This document shows, in pieces, positions 40,431-48,804 of a stretch of DNA of 48,980 nt. The stretch is from Rhodospirillales bacterium 70-18. Its GTDB lineage: Bacteria; Pseudomonadota; Alphaproteobacteria; Acetobacterales; Acetobacteraceae. The notes under the pieces are model-generated. The model searched no databases, was not told the origin of the DNA, and worked only from the letters and a program-made list of their open reading frames with translations. Both the position numbers and the translations under genes were made by a program. The first letter of the stretch is position 1. Every line of letters begins with the position of its first letter. Location of the stretch: NCBI GenBank assembly GCA_001899585.1, contig MKWE01000007.1, forward strand, positions 201,920 to 250,899, read 5' to 3'.

Positions 40431-42743
40431 TCAGTCGCCCTGCGCCAGCACCGGCTTGGGGGTCGCCTTGGCGCCCTCCATGTGCCGGTTCTGCTGCTGC
40501 CACAAGGCGCGGTAGATCGCACAGCGTTCCAGCAGTTCACGGTGCGGCGCCATGTCCACCACCCGGCCCTGGTCCAGCACCAGGATCTGGTGGCAGTCCA
40601 CCAGCGAGGACAGCCGGTGCGACACGATCACCATGGTGCGCCCGAAGGCGATGCGCTGGATGTTGGCGTTCACCAGCGCCTCGCTCTCCGGGTCCAGTGC
40701 GCTGGTCGCCTCGTCCAGGATCAGGATGCGCGGGTCGTGGATCAGCGCGCGCGCGATCGCCAGGCGCTGGCGCTGGCCGCCCGACAGGTTGGGCGAGCCT
40801 TCCTCGATCCACGTCTCGTAGCCCATCGGCATCCGTTCGATGAACTCCTCGGCGCCGGCCAGCCGGGCGGCGCGCACCGCGTCGGTCAGCGTCAGCCCGG
40901 GGCGGCCGGCGATCAGGTTCTCGCGGATGGTGGCGCGGAACAGGAAATTCTCCTGCAGCACCACGCCGAAGCCGCGCCGCAGATGCGCCAGGTTGATCTC
41001 GCGCAGGTCGTTGCCGTCGACCTTGATGTAGCCTTCGTATTCCCGGTTGATGCCCTGCAGCAGCCGGGTGATGGTCGATTTGCCCGAGCCGCTGCGCCCG
41101 ACCACGCCCAGCATGGTGCCGGCCGGTATCTCGAAGGTGATGTCCTCCAGCGCCGGGTTCTTGGAGCCGGGATAGGTGAAGCTGACCTTGTCGAAGCGCA
41201 CCCCGCCCTCGAATTTCGGGCGCAGGCCGGCGCCGGGGGTGGTCGTCTCGGGCCGGTTGTTGAGGATCTGCGACACCATGGCGACCGAAGCGCGAACCTC
41301 TTCCACGTCCTCCACCAGCTTGGCCATGCTGACCAGCGGCTGGCCGACGCGGCCGGACAGCATCATGAAGGCGATCAGCGCACCCGAGCTCACGCCGCCA
41401 TTGGTCAGCGCCAGATAGGCGCCGATCATCAGCACGCCGCGGTTCATCATGGTCTCGAACGGAATCACCAGGCTTTGCGGCCAGTTCGAGGCATCGCCCA
41501 TCGCCTTGCGCCAGCCGGCGGCGTCGGCGACCTTGCGGTCCCACATCTCGCGCTGCTGCGGCTCCAGCGCCAGCGACTTCACCGTGCGGATGCCATGCAC
41601 CGTCTCGCCCAGCACGGTGTTCTTCTCGATCTCGGCGCGCTGGTAATGGCCATAGGCGCGGCGCACCGACGGCAGGAACAGCATGATGATCATCGCCACC
41701 AGCACGGCGCATGCCACCACCAGCCAGGTGAGCGTGGTGTTCAGCCAGAACAGGAAGGGCAGCAGCACCAGCAGGGTCAGGCTGTCCAGCACCGTGGTCA
41801 GCAGCCGCCCGGTCAGGAAGTCGCGGATCTTGGTGACCTGGTGGAGCTGGTACATCACGGCGCCGGCCTGCGTCCGCTCGAAGAAGTCGATCGGCAGCGC
41901 CAGCAGGCGCTTGAAGACGTGCAGGCCCAGCTTGGCGTCCAGCCGGGTGGCGATCACCAGGATGAGCTGGCGGCGCGCATAGCTGAGATAGGTTTCGTAG
42001 ATCGCCGCGCCGAGCAGGATCAGCGCCATCATCGCCAGGGTGCTGAAGCTCTGGTAGGTGATGACCTTGTCGATCACCACCATGGTCAGCAGCGGCGGCA
42101 CGATGGTCAGGAAGCTCAGCACCAGCGAGCCGATCGAGATGTCGCGCAGGACGCGCTTCTCGCTCAGCACCATCCGGGCGATCCAGCCGAAGGTGAACGG
42201 GGCGCTGTCCAGGCCCGAGCCGCGCTCGGCGCGCATCAGCAGGGTCTCGCCGGTCCAGACCTGGGCCAGCCGCAATTCGTCGACCGCCACGCCCTGGGTT
42301 TCGCCGGCGCCGGTCGGGTCCTTTAGCCAGACGATGTTGCGGGCCGGGTCGGCGCGCACCATCAGGGCCGCGCTGCCGTCGGCCAGCAGCAGCACCACCG
42401 GCCCGGCGCTCTCCAGGCCGATCAGGTGCCGCCAGCGCAGTCGCGCCGCCTTGGCCCACAGCCCGCCGCCGCGCACCCATTCCACCAGCGTCGCCGGCGA
42501 CGGCGCCTCGCCGGCCGGGAAGCGCAGGTCTTCGCGGTCCAGTTCGACGCCGTGGTAGCGCGCGGCCGCCATCACCGCCATCAGCCGGACATCGAGCGGC
42601 GAGGTGCCGTCGGCCCCGGCGGCGCGTTCGTCACGGCTCGGCGTGGGCGGGTTCACGGCCGTCAGGCGGTGCGGCCCGGAAGCCCCCCCGGGTGGCTGGC
42701 TGTTCGGAGAATCCAAAGTCCCTACCCCTCTTCGCGGACGCAT
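40431..42743 (-). CDS. Type I secretion system ABC protein with C39-like N-terminal domain
   Basis: 770 residues. N-terminal domain (about 45-175) resembles peptidase C39 but starts SPLDVRLMAVMAAARYHGVE, where active proteases have a Cys; so it is a C39-like domain that binds rather than cuts cargo, as in RTX-type exporters. A six-helix membrane domain follows (about 200-480), then the ATPase with GRSGSGKST near residue 550, LSGGQRQRLAIARAL near 650, ILILDEATSALD and the SHR loop. Start is uncertain: ATG at 42741-42743, or TTG at 42714-42716, which has GAGGGGTAGGGA upstream. First gene of the six-gene operon; no cargo gene is seen. Confidence 0.93.
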   Translation of the reverse strand: MRPRRGVGTLDSPNSQPPGGASGPHRLTAVNPPTPSRDERAAGADGTSPLDVRLMAVMAAARYHGVELDREDLRFPAGEAPSPATLVEWVRGGGLWAKAARLRWRHLIGLESAGPVVLLLADGSAALMVRADPARNIVWLKDPTGAGETQGVAVDELRLAQVWTGETLLMRAERGSGLDSAPFTFGWIARMVLSEKRVLRDISIGSLVLSFLTIVPPLLTMVVIDKVITYQSFSTLAMMALILLGAAIYETYLSYARRQLILVIATRLDAKLGLHVFKRLLALPIDFFERTQAGAVMYQLHQVTKIRDFLTGRLLTTVLDSLTLLVLLPFLFWLNTTLTWLVVACAVLVAMIIMLFLPSVRRAYGHYQRAEIEKNTVLGETVHGIRTVKSLALEPQQREMWDRKVADAAGWRKAMGDASNWPQSLVIPFETMMNRGVLMIGAYLALTNGGVSSGALIAFMMLSGRVGQPLVSMAKLVEDVEEVRASVAMVSQILNNRPETTTPGAGLRPKFEGGVRFDKVSFTYPGSKNPALEDITFEIPAGTMLGVVGRSGSGKSTITRLLQGINREYEGYIKVDGNDLREINLAHLRRGFGVVLQENFLFRATIRENLIAGRPGLTLTDAVRAARLAGAEEFIERMPMGYETWIEEGSPNLSGGQRQRLAIARALIHDPRILILDEATSALDPESEALVNANIQRIAFGRTMVIVSHRLSSLVDCHQILVLDQGRVVDMAPHRELLERCAIYRALWQQQNRHMEGAKATPKPVLAQGD

Positions 42744-42871
42744 CCCAGGCAGGTGCCCGGGCAGATAGCCTGCCAGGACACGATGGCCACCCGAGGCGCA
42801 GGCCGGACACGCGCACCCACCCGTGGCCCCAAAGCCTCGGAATCCGGCCGATGCGCAATGTTCACTGCATC

Positions 42872-42888
42872 ATTGTAGCACGTTGTGC
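42872..42888 (-). promoter_or_regulatory. Candidate promoter/operator upstream of the secretion operon
   Basis: On the minus strand a -10-like TACAAT (42872-42877) directly follows the short dyad GCACAACGTGC (arms GCAC/GTGC, 42878-42888), about 130 bases before the ABC gene start. No good -35 box lies at the proper distance. The region from 42860 to 42960 is AT-richer than average. Confidence 0.3.
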
Positions 42889-42976
42889 GGTGCAATAGCA
42901 CGCGACCGGCGACCCAACGCTTTCGTGATATAGCATATTAATAAAGATGGCATGACCAGATTACGGCAGCGTCGGC

Positions 42977-43318
42977 CTAACCCGGCCGGAAGCGGCCGGC
43001 CAACAGCCGGTCCTCCGCCAGAGCGCTGCGCACCGCCGCCGGATCGCTAACCGCGGCCACCACCCGGCGGAAGAACCCCACCTCGCCACGCGCGCGCGCC
43101 AGGAACAGGCCGCCCAGCGCCGTTGCCACCGCCCCGCGGGGCACGCAGCAGGCGCATCCGACCGCATGCGACGCCGCCCTGGCCGCCAGCCAGGCCACGG
43201 CAGGCCCCGCGCCCGCCGGCGCCGCCTGCCCGGCCTCCAGCAGCAGCGCATCCTCCGGCCCGGCCAATTCGGCCGGGCCGAACACTACCGGCACGCGCGC
43301 ATCCACGAACAAGGTCAT
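42977..43318 (-). CDS. Small protein with a GCxCC motif, COG0523/CobW-like fragment
   Basis: 113 residues. The segment VGCACCVPRGAVATALGGLF followed by RARGEVGFFRRVVAAVSDPA resembles the metal-binding GCxCC-x(2)-R/G helix and following strand of COG0523 (CobW/YjiA) GTPases. The P-loop domain and the rest of the family are missing, so it is either a stand-alone zinc/metal-binding protein or a reduced remnant. Start is the ATG at 43316-43318; the ribosome binding site is weak. It diverges from the ArsR-methyltransferase gene across a 39-base gap containing a palindrome. Moderately sure that it is a real gene; function unknown. Confidence 0.55.
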   Translation of the reverse strand: MTLFVDARVPVVFGPAELAGPEDALLLEAGQAAPAGAGPAVAWLAARAASHAVGCACCVPRGAVATALGGLFLARARGEVGFFRRVVAAVSDPAAVRSALAEDRLLAGRFRPG

Positions 43319-43327
43319 CCACTAGAC

Positions 43328-43343
43328 ATAAGGATATCTTTAT
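43328..43343. promoter_or_regulatory. Palindromic operator candidate upstream of the ArsR-methyltransferase gene
   Basis: ATAAGGATATCTTTAT is a 16-base near-perfect inverted repeat (one mismatch) in the 39-base space between divergent genes, 14 bases before the ArsR start. AT-rich 16-18 base dyads are the usual ArsR/SmtB operators, so autoregulation and control of metH are likely. This matches the idea of a SahR-type regulator of the S-adenosylmethionine cycle, but the motif was not compared with a database. Confidence 0.65.
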
Positions 43344-43357
43344 GCGATGACAATCCC

Positions 43358-44356
43358 ATGGAGACACTCCTCACCGTCCTGCGCGCCTGCGCCGAGCCGA
43401 CCCGCCTGCGCCTGCTGGCGCTGGCCGCGCGCGGCTCGTTCTGCGTCATGGAGTTTACCGAGATCCTCGGCCAGTCCCAACCGCGCCTGTCGCGCCACCT
43501 GCGCCTGCTCGGCGAGGCCGGGCTGCTGGAGCGGGTGCGCGAGGGCGCCAATGTCTGGTTCACCCTGCCGCCGGAGGGCAGCAATGCCGGCTCCCTGGTG
43601 CGCGCCGTGCTGTCCCGCCTGCCCGACGAGGAGCCGGTGCTGGCCGCCGACCGCCGGCAGGCCGCCCGCGTGCTGGCCGAGCGCGCCCGCGCCGCCAGTG
43701 AAAGCTTCCGCCGCCAGGGCGCCGAGTGGGATGAGATGCGCGCGCTCGACCTGCCGGCCGCCGCGGTGGAACAGGCGCTGCTCGACCAGCTCGCTCCCAC
43801 CCCCGCGACGACCGGCATCGGCCGCCTGCTGGACATCGGCACCGGCACCGGCCGCCTGCTGGAGCTGGTCGCGCCGCATGTCACGGCCGGCCTCGGCATC
43901 GATGCATCCCGCGCCATGCTCGCCCTGGCTCGCGCCCGCCTGGCCCGACCCAGCCTCGGCGGACCTGGCCTGACCCATTGCGCCGTCCGGCTGGCCGACA
44001 TGTACCGCCTGCCGCTGCCCGATGGCGGGTTCGACTCCGTGGTGATGCAGATGGTGCTGCACTACGCCGAAGACCCCGCCGGCGCCCTGGCCGAGGCCAC
44101 CCGCGTGCTGGCACCCGCCGGCCGGCTGCTGGTGGTGGACCTAGCCGCCCATGCCAGCACCGAATGCATGCAGCGCCTGGCCCATCGCTGGCCCGGCTTC
44201 ACCGACGCCGCCATGCACGGCCTGCTCGCCGCCGCCGGCCTGGAGGCCGGCCCCACCGTCTCCGTCCCCGGCCCGCTGGAGGTCCGCATCTGGACCGCCC
44301 GCGCCGCCGCCGCCGCCACGCCCGCCACCGCCCTTGTTCTGGAATCCTCGCGATGA
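43358..44356 (+). CDS. ArsR-family regulator fused to SAM-dependent methyltransferase
   Basis: 332 residues. N-terminal winged helix (LRACAEPTRLRLLALAARGS, EILGQSQPRLSRHLRLLGEA) is followed from about residue 125 by a class I methyltransferase domain with LLDIGTGTGRLLELVAPH (motif I, about 157-174), VVMQMVLHYAEDPAGAL and LLVVDLAAHA. No ArsR metal-binding Cys box is present. In proteobacteria such fusions next to metH act as regulators of methionine/SAM metabolism that sense SAM or SAH. Start ATG at 43358 has no strong ribosome binding site. Its stop overlaps the metH start as ATGA (44353-44356), so the pair is co-expressed. Confidence 0.9.
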   Translation: METLLTVLRACAEPTRLRLLALAARGSFCVMEFTEILGQSQPRLSRHLRLLGEAGLLERVREGANVWFTLPPEGSNAGSLVRAVLSRLPDEEPVLAADRRQAARVLAERARAASESFRRQGAEWDEMRALDLPAAAVEQALLDQLAPTPATTGIGRLLDIGTGTGRLLELVAPHVTAGLGIDASRAMLALARARLARPSLGGPGLTHCAVRLADMYRLPLPDGGFDSVVMQMVLHYAEDPAGALAEATRVLAPAGRLLVVDLAAHASTECMQRLAHRWPGFTDAAMHGLLAAAGLEAGPTVSVPGPLEVRIWTARAAAAATPATALVLESSR

Positions 44357-47300
44357 CCCGTCCCCACCTGCTCGATGCCCTCCGTGACCGCGTGCTGCTG
44401 TGCGACGGCGGCATGGGCAGCCGCGTGCAGGCGCTGACGCTGGACATCGAGGCCGATTACTGGGGCCGCGAGAACTGCACCGACGTGCTCTCCCTGTCCC
44501 GCCCGGACCTGATCCGCGAGATCCATCGCGGCTATTTCGAAGCCGGCGCGGACATGGTGGAAACCAACACCTTCGGCGCCTCCCCGGTCACGCTCGGCGA
44601 GTTCGAGCTGTCCGAGCGCGCCTTCGAGATCAACAAGGTCAGCGCCGAACTGGCCCGCGAGGCCGCCGAAAGCTTCGCCGACGGCCGCGACCGCTGGGTG
44701 ATCGGCAGCATCGGCCCGGGCACCAAGCTGCCCAGCCTGGGCAACATCGCCTACGACCCGCTGGAAGCCGCCCTGGCCGAGCAGTCCCGCGGCCTGATCG
44801 CCGGCGGCGTGGACGCGATCCTGATCGAGACCTGCCAGGACACGCTGCAGATCAAGGCCGCGGTCAACGGCGCCAAGCTCGCCCGCCGCGAGGCAGGCAG
44901 CACCACCCCGATCTTCGTGCAGGTCACCGTCGAGACCACCGGCACGCTGCTGGTCGGCCCCGACATCGCGGCCGCCGCCACCGTGGTCAACGCGCTCGAC
45001 ATCCCGTTGATCGGCCTGAACTGCGCCACCGGCCCGCAGGAAATGGCCGAGCACGTGCGCTGGCTGGCCGCCAACTGGCCCGGCCTGCTCTCCGTGCAGC
45101 CCAATGCCGGCCTGCCCGAACTGGTGGACGGCCAGACCCGCTACCCGCTGGGCGCGGCCGAAATGGCCAGCTGGATGGAGCGCTTCGTCGTCGAGGACGG
45201 GGTGAACCTGATCGGCGGCTGCTGCGGCACCTCGATCGAGCATGTCCAGGCGCTGGACGCCATGCTGCGCCGCAACGGCGCCTTCCGCCCAGCCCCGGTG
45301 AAGCGCACCGTGGTCTGGATGCCCGCCGTCGCCAGCCTGTACCAGCAGGTCGCCCTGCGCCAGGAGAACAGCTACTTCTCCATCGGCGAGCGCTGCAACG
45401 CCAACGGCAGCAAGAAGTGGCGCGAGGCGCAGGAAAAGCACGACTGGGACGGCTGCGTCTCGATCGGCCGCGAGCAGATCGCCGAGGGCTCCAACAGCCT
45501 GGACATCTGCACCGCTTTCGTCGGCCGCGACGAAACCGCCGAGATGAACGAGGTGATCCGCCGCTTCACCTCCTCGGTCAACGCGCCGCTGGTGATCGAC
45601 AGCACCGAAACCCCGGTGATCGAGGCCGCGCTGAAGCTGCATGGCGGCAAGCCGATCATCAACTCGATCAACTTCGAGGATGGCGAGAAGGCCGCCGAGG
45701 ACCGGCTCATCCTCGCCCGCCGCTTCGGCGCCGCGGTGATCGCGCTCACCATCGACGAGACCGGCATGGCCAAATCGGCCGAGTCCAAGCTGGAGATCGC
45801 CACCCGCCTGGTCGATTTCGCCTGCAACAAACATGGCCTGCCGCAATCCGACCTGCTGATCGACCCGCTGACCTTCACCATCGCCACCGGCAACGAGGAC
45901 GACCGCAAACTCGCGCAATGGACGCTGGAAGGCATCAAGCTGATCCGTGACCGCTTCCCCGACATCCAGATCATCCTCGGCCTGTCCAACGTCAGCTTCG
46001 GCCTCAACCCCGCCGCCCGCGCCGTGCTGAACTCGGTCTTCCTCGACCACGCGGTGCGCGCGGGCATGACCGGCGCCATCGTTCATGTCTCGAAGATCCG
46101 CCCGCTGCACCTGATCGCCCCCGAGGAGGTGGAAGTCTGCGAGGACCTCATCTTCGACCGCCGTCGCGAGGGCTACGACCCGTTGCAGAAGCTGCTTGAG
46201 ATCTTCGCCGACCGCAAGCTGGCCGACGCGGTGAAGAAAACCCGGTCCGAGACCGTCGAGGGCCGCCTCAAGGACCGCATCGTCGATGGCGACCGCAAGG
46301 GCCTGACCGACGAGCTGGACGACGCGCTGCGGGTCCACAAGCCGCTCGACATCATCAACAACATCCTGCTCGACGGCATGAAGGTGGTCGGCGAGTTGTT
46401 CGGCGCCGGCAAGATGCAGCTTCCCTTCGTGCTGCAGTCGGCGGAAACAATGAAGGCCGCCGTCGCCTACCTGGAACCGATGATGGAGCGTGTGGAGGGC
46501 CAGGAGAAAGGCACCATCGTGCTCGCCACCGTGAAGGGCGATGTGCACGACATCGGCAAGAACCTGGTCGACATCATCCTCACCAACAACGGCTACCGCG
46601 TGGTCAATCTCGGCATCAAGGTGAAGCTCGCCGACATGGTCGAGGCGGTGCAGGAGCACCGCGCCCACGCCATCGGCATGTCCGGCCTGCTGGTGAAGTC
46701 CACCGTCGTGATGCGTGAGAACCTGGAGGAGATGTCCCGCCAGGGCATCGACATCCCGGTGCTGCTCGGCGGCGCCGCGCTCACCCGTAACTATGTCGAG
46801 GACGACTGCGTCCGCGCCTATGCCGGCGGCCGCGTCGCCTATGCCCGCGATGCGTTCGACGGGCTGCACCTGATGGACAAGGTCACCGGCAACGGCTTCG
46901 ACGACTACCTGGCCGCAGTGCAGGCCAAGCGCAGCGGCAAGGCGCGCAACACCGCCCGCACCCTCGGCCAGGCCGACACCCGCGCCTTCGCCCCAGTGGA
47001 TGTCGCCGTCGTGCAGAAGCGCCGCCGCCGCCTCACCGCCGACGTGCCGGTGATCGTGCCGCCGTTCTGGGGGCCGCGCGCGGTGGAGGCGGCGCCGAAG
47101 GCGATCGTGCCGTTCCTTAACGAACGCAGCCTCTACCAGTTCCAGTGGGGCTTCCGCAAACAGGGCCGCAGCCTCGATGATTTCCTCGGCTGGGCGCGCC
47201 AGGAACTGCGCCCGGTGATGCGCCGCATGCTCGGCATCTGCGAGGCCGACAACATCCTCAAGCCGCAGGCCATCTACGGCTACTGGAAGGCCGCCGGCCA

Positions 47301-47838
47301 GGGCAACGAGCTGATCGTGTTCGAGCAGGACGGCACCACCGAGCTGTGCCGCTTCAACCTGCCCCGCCAGCCCAAGGAAGACGGTGAGTGCATCGCCGAT
47401 TTCTTCCGCGACGTGGACGATGCGGAGCGCGACGTGATCGGCCTGCAGGTGGTCACCGTCGGCCAGAAGGCCAGCGACACCGCGCGGGTCTGGTTCGAGG
47501 AGAACCGTTACCAGGACTATCTCTATCTGCACGGCCTCTCCGTCGAGATGGCCGAGGCGATGGCCGAATACACGCATAAGCGCATCCGCGCCGAGCTGGG
47601 CTTCGCCGCCGAGGACGACCGCGACATCGAGAAGATGCTGCAACAGAACTACCGTGGCAGCCGCTACTCCTTCGGCTACCCCGCCTGCCCGAAGCTGGAG
47701 GACCAGGCGCCGCTGATCCGCCTGTTGCAGGCCGAGCGCATCGGCGTGTCGCTGTCCGACGAGTGGCAGTTGCACCCGGAGCAATCGACCAGCGCGATTG
47801 TCGTGCTCAACCCGCACGCCAAGTATTTCTCGGTCTAG
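44353..47838 (+). CDS. metH: Cobalamin-dependent methionine synthase MetH
   Basis: 1161 residues, a full-length MetH (E. coli 1227). Transfers methyl from 5-methyltetrahydrofolate to homocysteine. Homocysteine/zinc domain at about 1-320 with LCDGGMGSRVQ and the zinc Cys in LNCATG and GGCCGTSIEH (about residues 222 and 290). Pterin-binding domain about 340-610 (SIGERCNANGSKKWREA, INSINFEDGEK). B12 cap and Rossmann domain about 640-860 with H732 in KGDVHDIGKNLVD as the lower cobalt ligand and SGLLVKST. The C-terminal activation domain ends with SRYSFGYPACPKLEDQ and supports reactivation by SAM. Translationally coupled to the ArsR-methyltransferase gene. No B12 riboswitch was recognised upstream. 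Confidence 0.97.
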   Translation: MTRPHLLDALRDRVLLCDGGMGSRVQALTLDIEADYWGRENCTDVLSLSRPDLIREIHRGYFEAGADMVETNTFGASPVTLGEFELSERAFEINKVSAELAREAAESFADGRDRWVIGSIGPGTKLPSLGNIAYDPLEAALAEQSRGLIAGGVDAILIETCQDTLQIKAAVNGAKLARREAGSTTPIFVQVTVETTGTLLVGPDIAAAATVVNALDIPLIGLNCATGPQEMAEHVRWLAANWPGLLSVQPNAGLPELVDGQTRYPLGAAEMASWMERFVVEDGVNLIGGCCGTSIEHVQALDAMLRRNGAFRPAPVKRTVVWMPAVASLYQQVALRQENSYFSIGERCNANGSKKWREAQEKHDWDGCVSIGREQIAEGSNSLDICTAFVGRDETAEMNEVIRRFTSSVNAPLVIDSTETPVIEAALKLHGGKPIINSINFEDGEKAAEDRLILARRFGAAVIALTIDETGMAKSAESKLEIATRLVDFACNKHGLPQSDLLIDPLTFTIATGNEDDRKLAQWTLEGIKLIRDRFPDIQIILGLSNVSFGLNPAARAVLNSVFLDHAVRAGMTGAIVHVSKIRPLHLIAPEEVEVCEDLIFDRRREGYDPLQKLLEIFADRKLADAVKKTRSETVEGRLKDRIVDGDRKGLTDELDDALRVHKPLDIINNILLDGMKVVGELFGAGKMQLPFVLQSAETMKAAVAYLEPMMERVEGQEKGTIVLATVKGDVHDIGKNLVDIILTNNGYRVVNLGIKVKLADMVEAVQEHRAHAIGMSGLLVKSTVVMRENLEEMSRQGIDIPVLLGGAALTRNYVEDDCVRAYAGGRVAYARDAFDGLHLMDKVTGNGFDDYLAAVQAKRSGKARNTARTLGQADTRAFAPVDVAVVQKRRRRLTADVPVIVPPFWGPRAVEAAPKAIVPFLNERSLYQFQWGFRKQGRSLDDFLGWARQELRPVMRRMLGICEADNILKPQAIYGYWKAAGQGNELIVFEQDGTTELCRFNLPRQPKEDGECIADFFRDVDDAERDVIGLQVVTVGQKASDTARVWFEENRYQDYLYLHGLSVEMAEAMAEYTHKRIRAELGFAAEDDRDIEKMLQQNYRGSRYSFGYPACPKLEDQAPLIRLLQAERIGVSLSDEWQLHPEQSTSAIVVLNPHAKYFSV

Positions 47839-47847
47839 GCGGCCAGG

Positions 47848-48771
47848 GTGCCCCGGCCGGTGCGCCTGTTCGCCAGGCTGCTGGCGGGCCTGCTCGCCGG
47901 CCTGCTGGCCGCCTGTGCCGCGCCGGCCGCGCCCGGCCAGTGCGGGCTGACCCTGGCCAGCCGGCTGGCGCTGCAACCGCGCGGCGGGCTGCCGATGCTG
48001 TCGGTCGGCATCAACGGCCACACCGCGCGGATGGTGCTGGACACCGGCGCCGCCGGCATGGTGCTGAACCAGGAAGCGGTCATCCGCCTCGGCCTGCGCA
48101 GCGACCCGCGCGCGGTCATCGGCATCAGCGGCGTCGGCGGCGAGTCGCACCAGTTCGCCGCCATCGTCACCGGCCTGCGCCTGGGCGGGCTTGCCCTGCC
48201 CGACCAGCGCGCCGCGGTGCTGTCGGCCGGCCTGAAGCCGCTGGACGGCGAACGCCCGGACGGCCTGCTGGGCATGGACGTGCTGCGCCGGTTCGACCTG
48301 GACCTGGACCTGCCGCACAGCCAGTTGACGCTGTACCGGGGCCGCCCCTGCCCCGACCAGCCGCTGCCCATGCCCGGCCCCGCCACGGTGGTGGAGGCGG
48401 CGATCACCAATCAGGGCCATCTGGTGATGCGCGCCGCGGTGGACCAGCGCCCGGTACTCGCCCTGCTCGACACCGGCGCGCGCGCCACCGTGTTGTCCGC
48501 CCGCGCCGCCGGCGTGCCGGCCGGGGTACTGGCGGCCGACCCGCCGGCCACGCTGGTCGGCGTCGGCCCCGCCCCGGTCATCGCCCGCCGCCACCGCTTC
48601 GCCTCCGCGACCATCGGCGGCGAGACCTTCGCCGACCCGGTGCTGATCGTGCTGAACGACACCCCGCCCGACCACGACCTCATCGTCGGCATGGACTACC
48701 TGCACGCCCGCCGCCTGTGGATCTCGCCGGCCGCCGGCCGCATCTACGTCCAGCGCCCGCCGCCGCATTAG
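47848..48771 (+). CDS. Retropepsin-like aspartic protease, lipoprotein
   Basis: 307 residues. N-terminal hydrophobic segment LFARLLAGLLAGLLAAC with a lipobox-like LLAAC suggests lipid anchoring in the periplasm. Two pepsin/retropepsin half-domains each carry a catalytic motif: VLDTGAAGMVL (about residue 64) and LLDTGARATVL (about residue 208), with hydrophobic-Gly partners LLGMDVLRRF and IVGMDYLHARR. A single chain with two DTG motifs can form the active pair internally. Substrate unknown. Start is the GTG at 47848, 9 bases after metH, so it may share its transcript. Ends before a hairpin. Confidence 0.85.
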   Translation: MPRPVRLFARLLAGLLAGLLAACAAPAAPGQCGLTLASRLALQPRGGLPMLSVGINGHTARMVLDTGAAGMVLNQEAVIRLGLRSDPRAVIGISGVGGESHQFAAIVTGLRLGGLALPDQRAAVLSAGLKPLDGERPDGLLGMDVLRRFDLDLDLPHSQLTLYRGRPCPDQPLPMPGPATVVEAAITNQGHLVMRAAVDQRPVLALLDTGARATVLSARAAGVPAGVLAADPPATLVGVGPAPVIARRHRFASATIGGETFADPVLIVLNDTPPDHDLIVGMDYLHARRLWISPAAGRIYVQRPPPH

Positions 48772-48776
48772 GGCGT

Positions 48777-48804
48777 GGGGCGGGTGCAACGCGCACGCCG
48801 CCCC
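48777..48804 (+). terminator. Hairpin after the aspartic protease gene
   Basis: GGGGCGG-GTGC (48777-48787) pairs with GCAC-G-CCGCCCC (48793-48804) with one bulged base and a 5-base loop, starting 6 bases after the stop. Strong GC stem but followed by GCTTAG rather than a T-run, so termination is probable but not certain. Confidence 0.55.

Noticed and set aside
44200-44352. Cobalamin or SAM riboswitch before metH
   Set aside because: metH overlaps the upstream gene by ATGA, leaving no leader; nothing resembling a riboswitch was seen.
44062-48789. 1575-residue open frame antisense to metH
   Set aside because: It mirrors the codon pattern of metH, is rich in His/Gln/Arg/Gly without any domain, and is explained by the high GC content.
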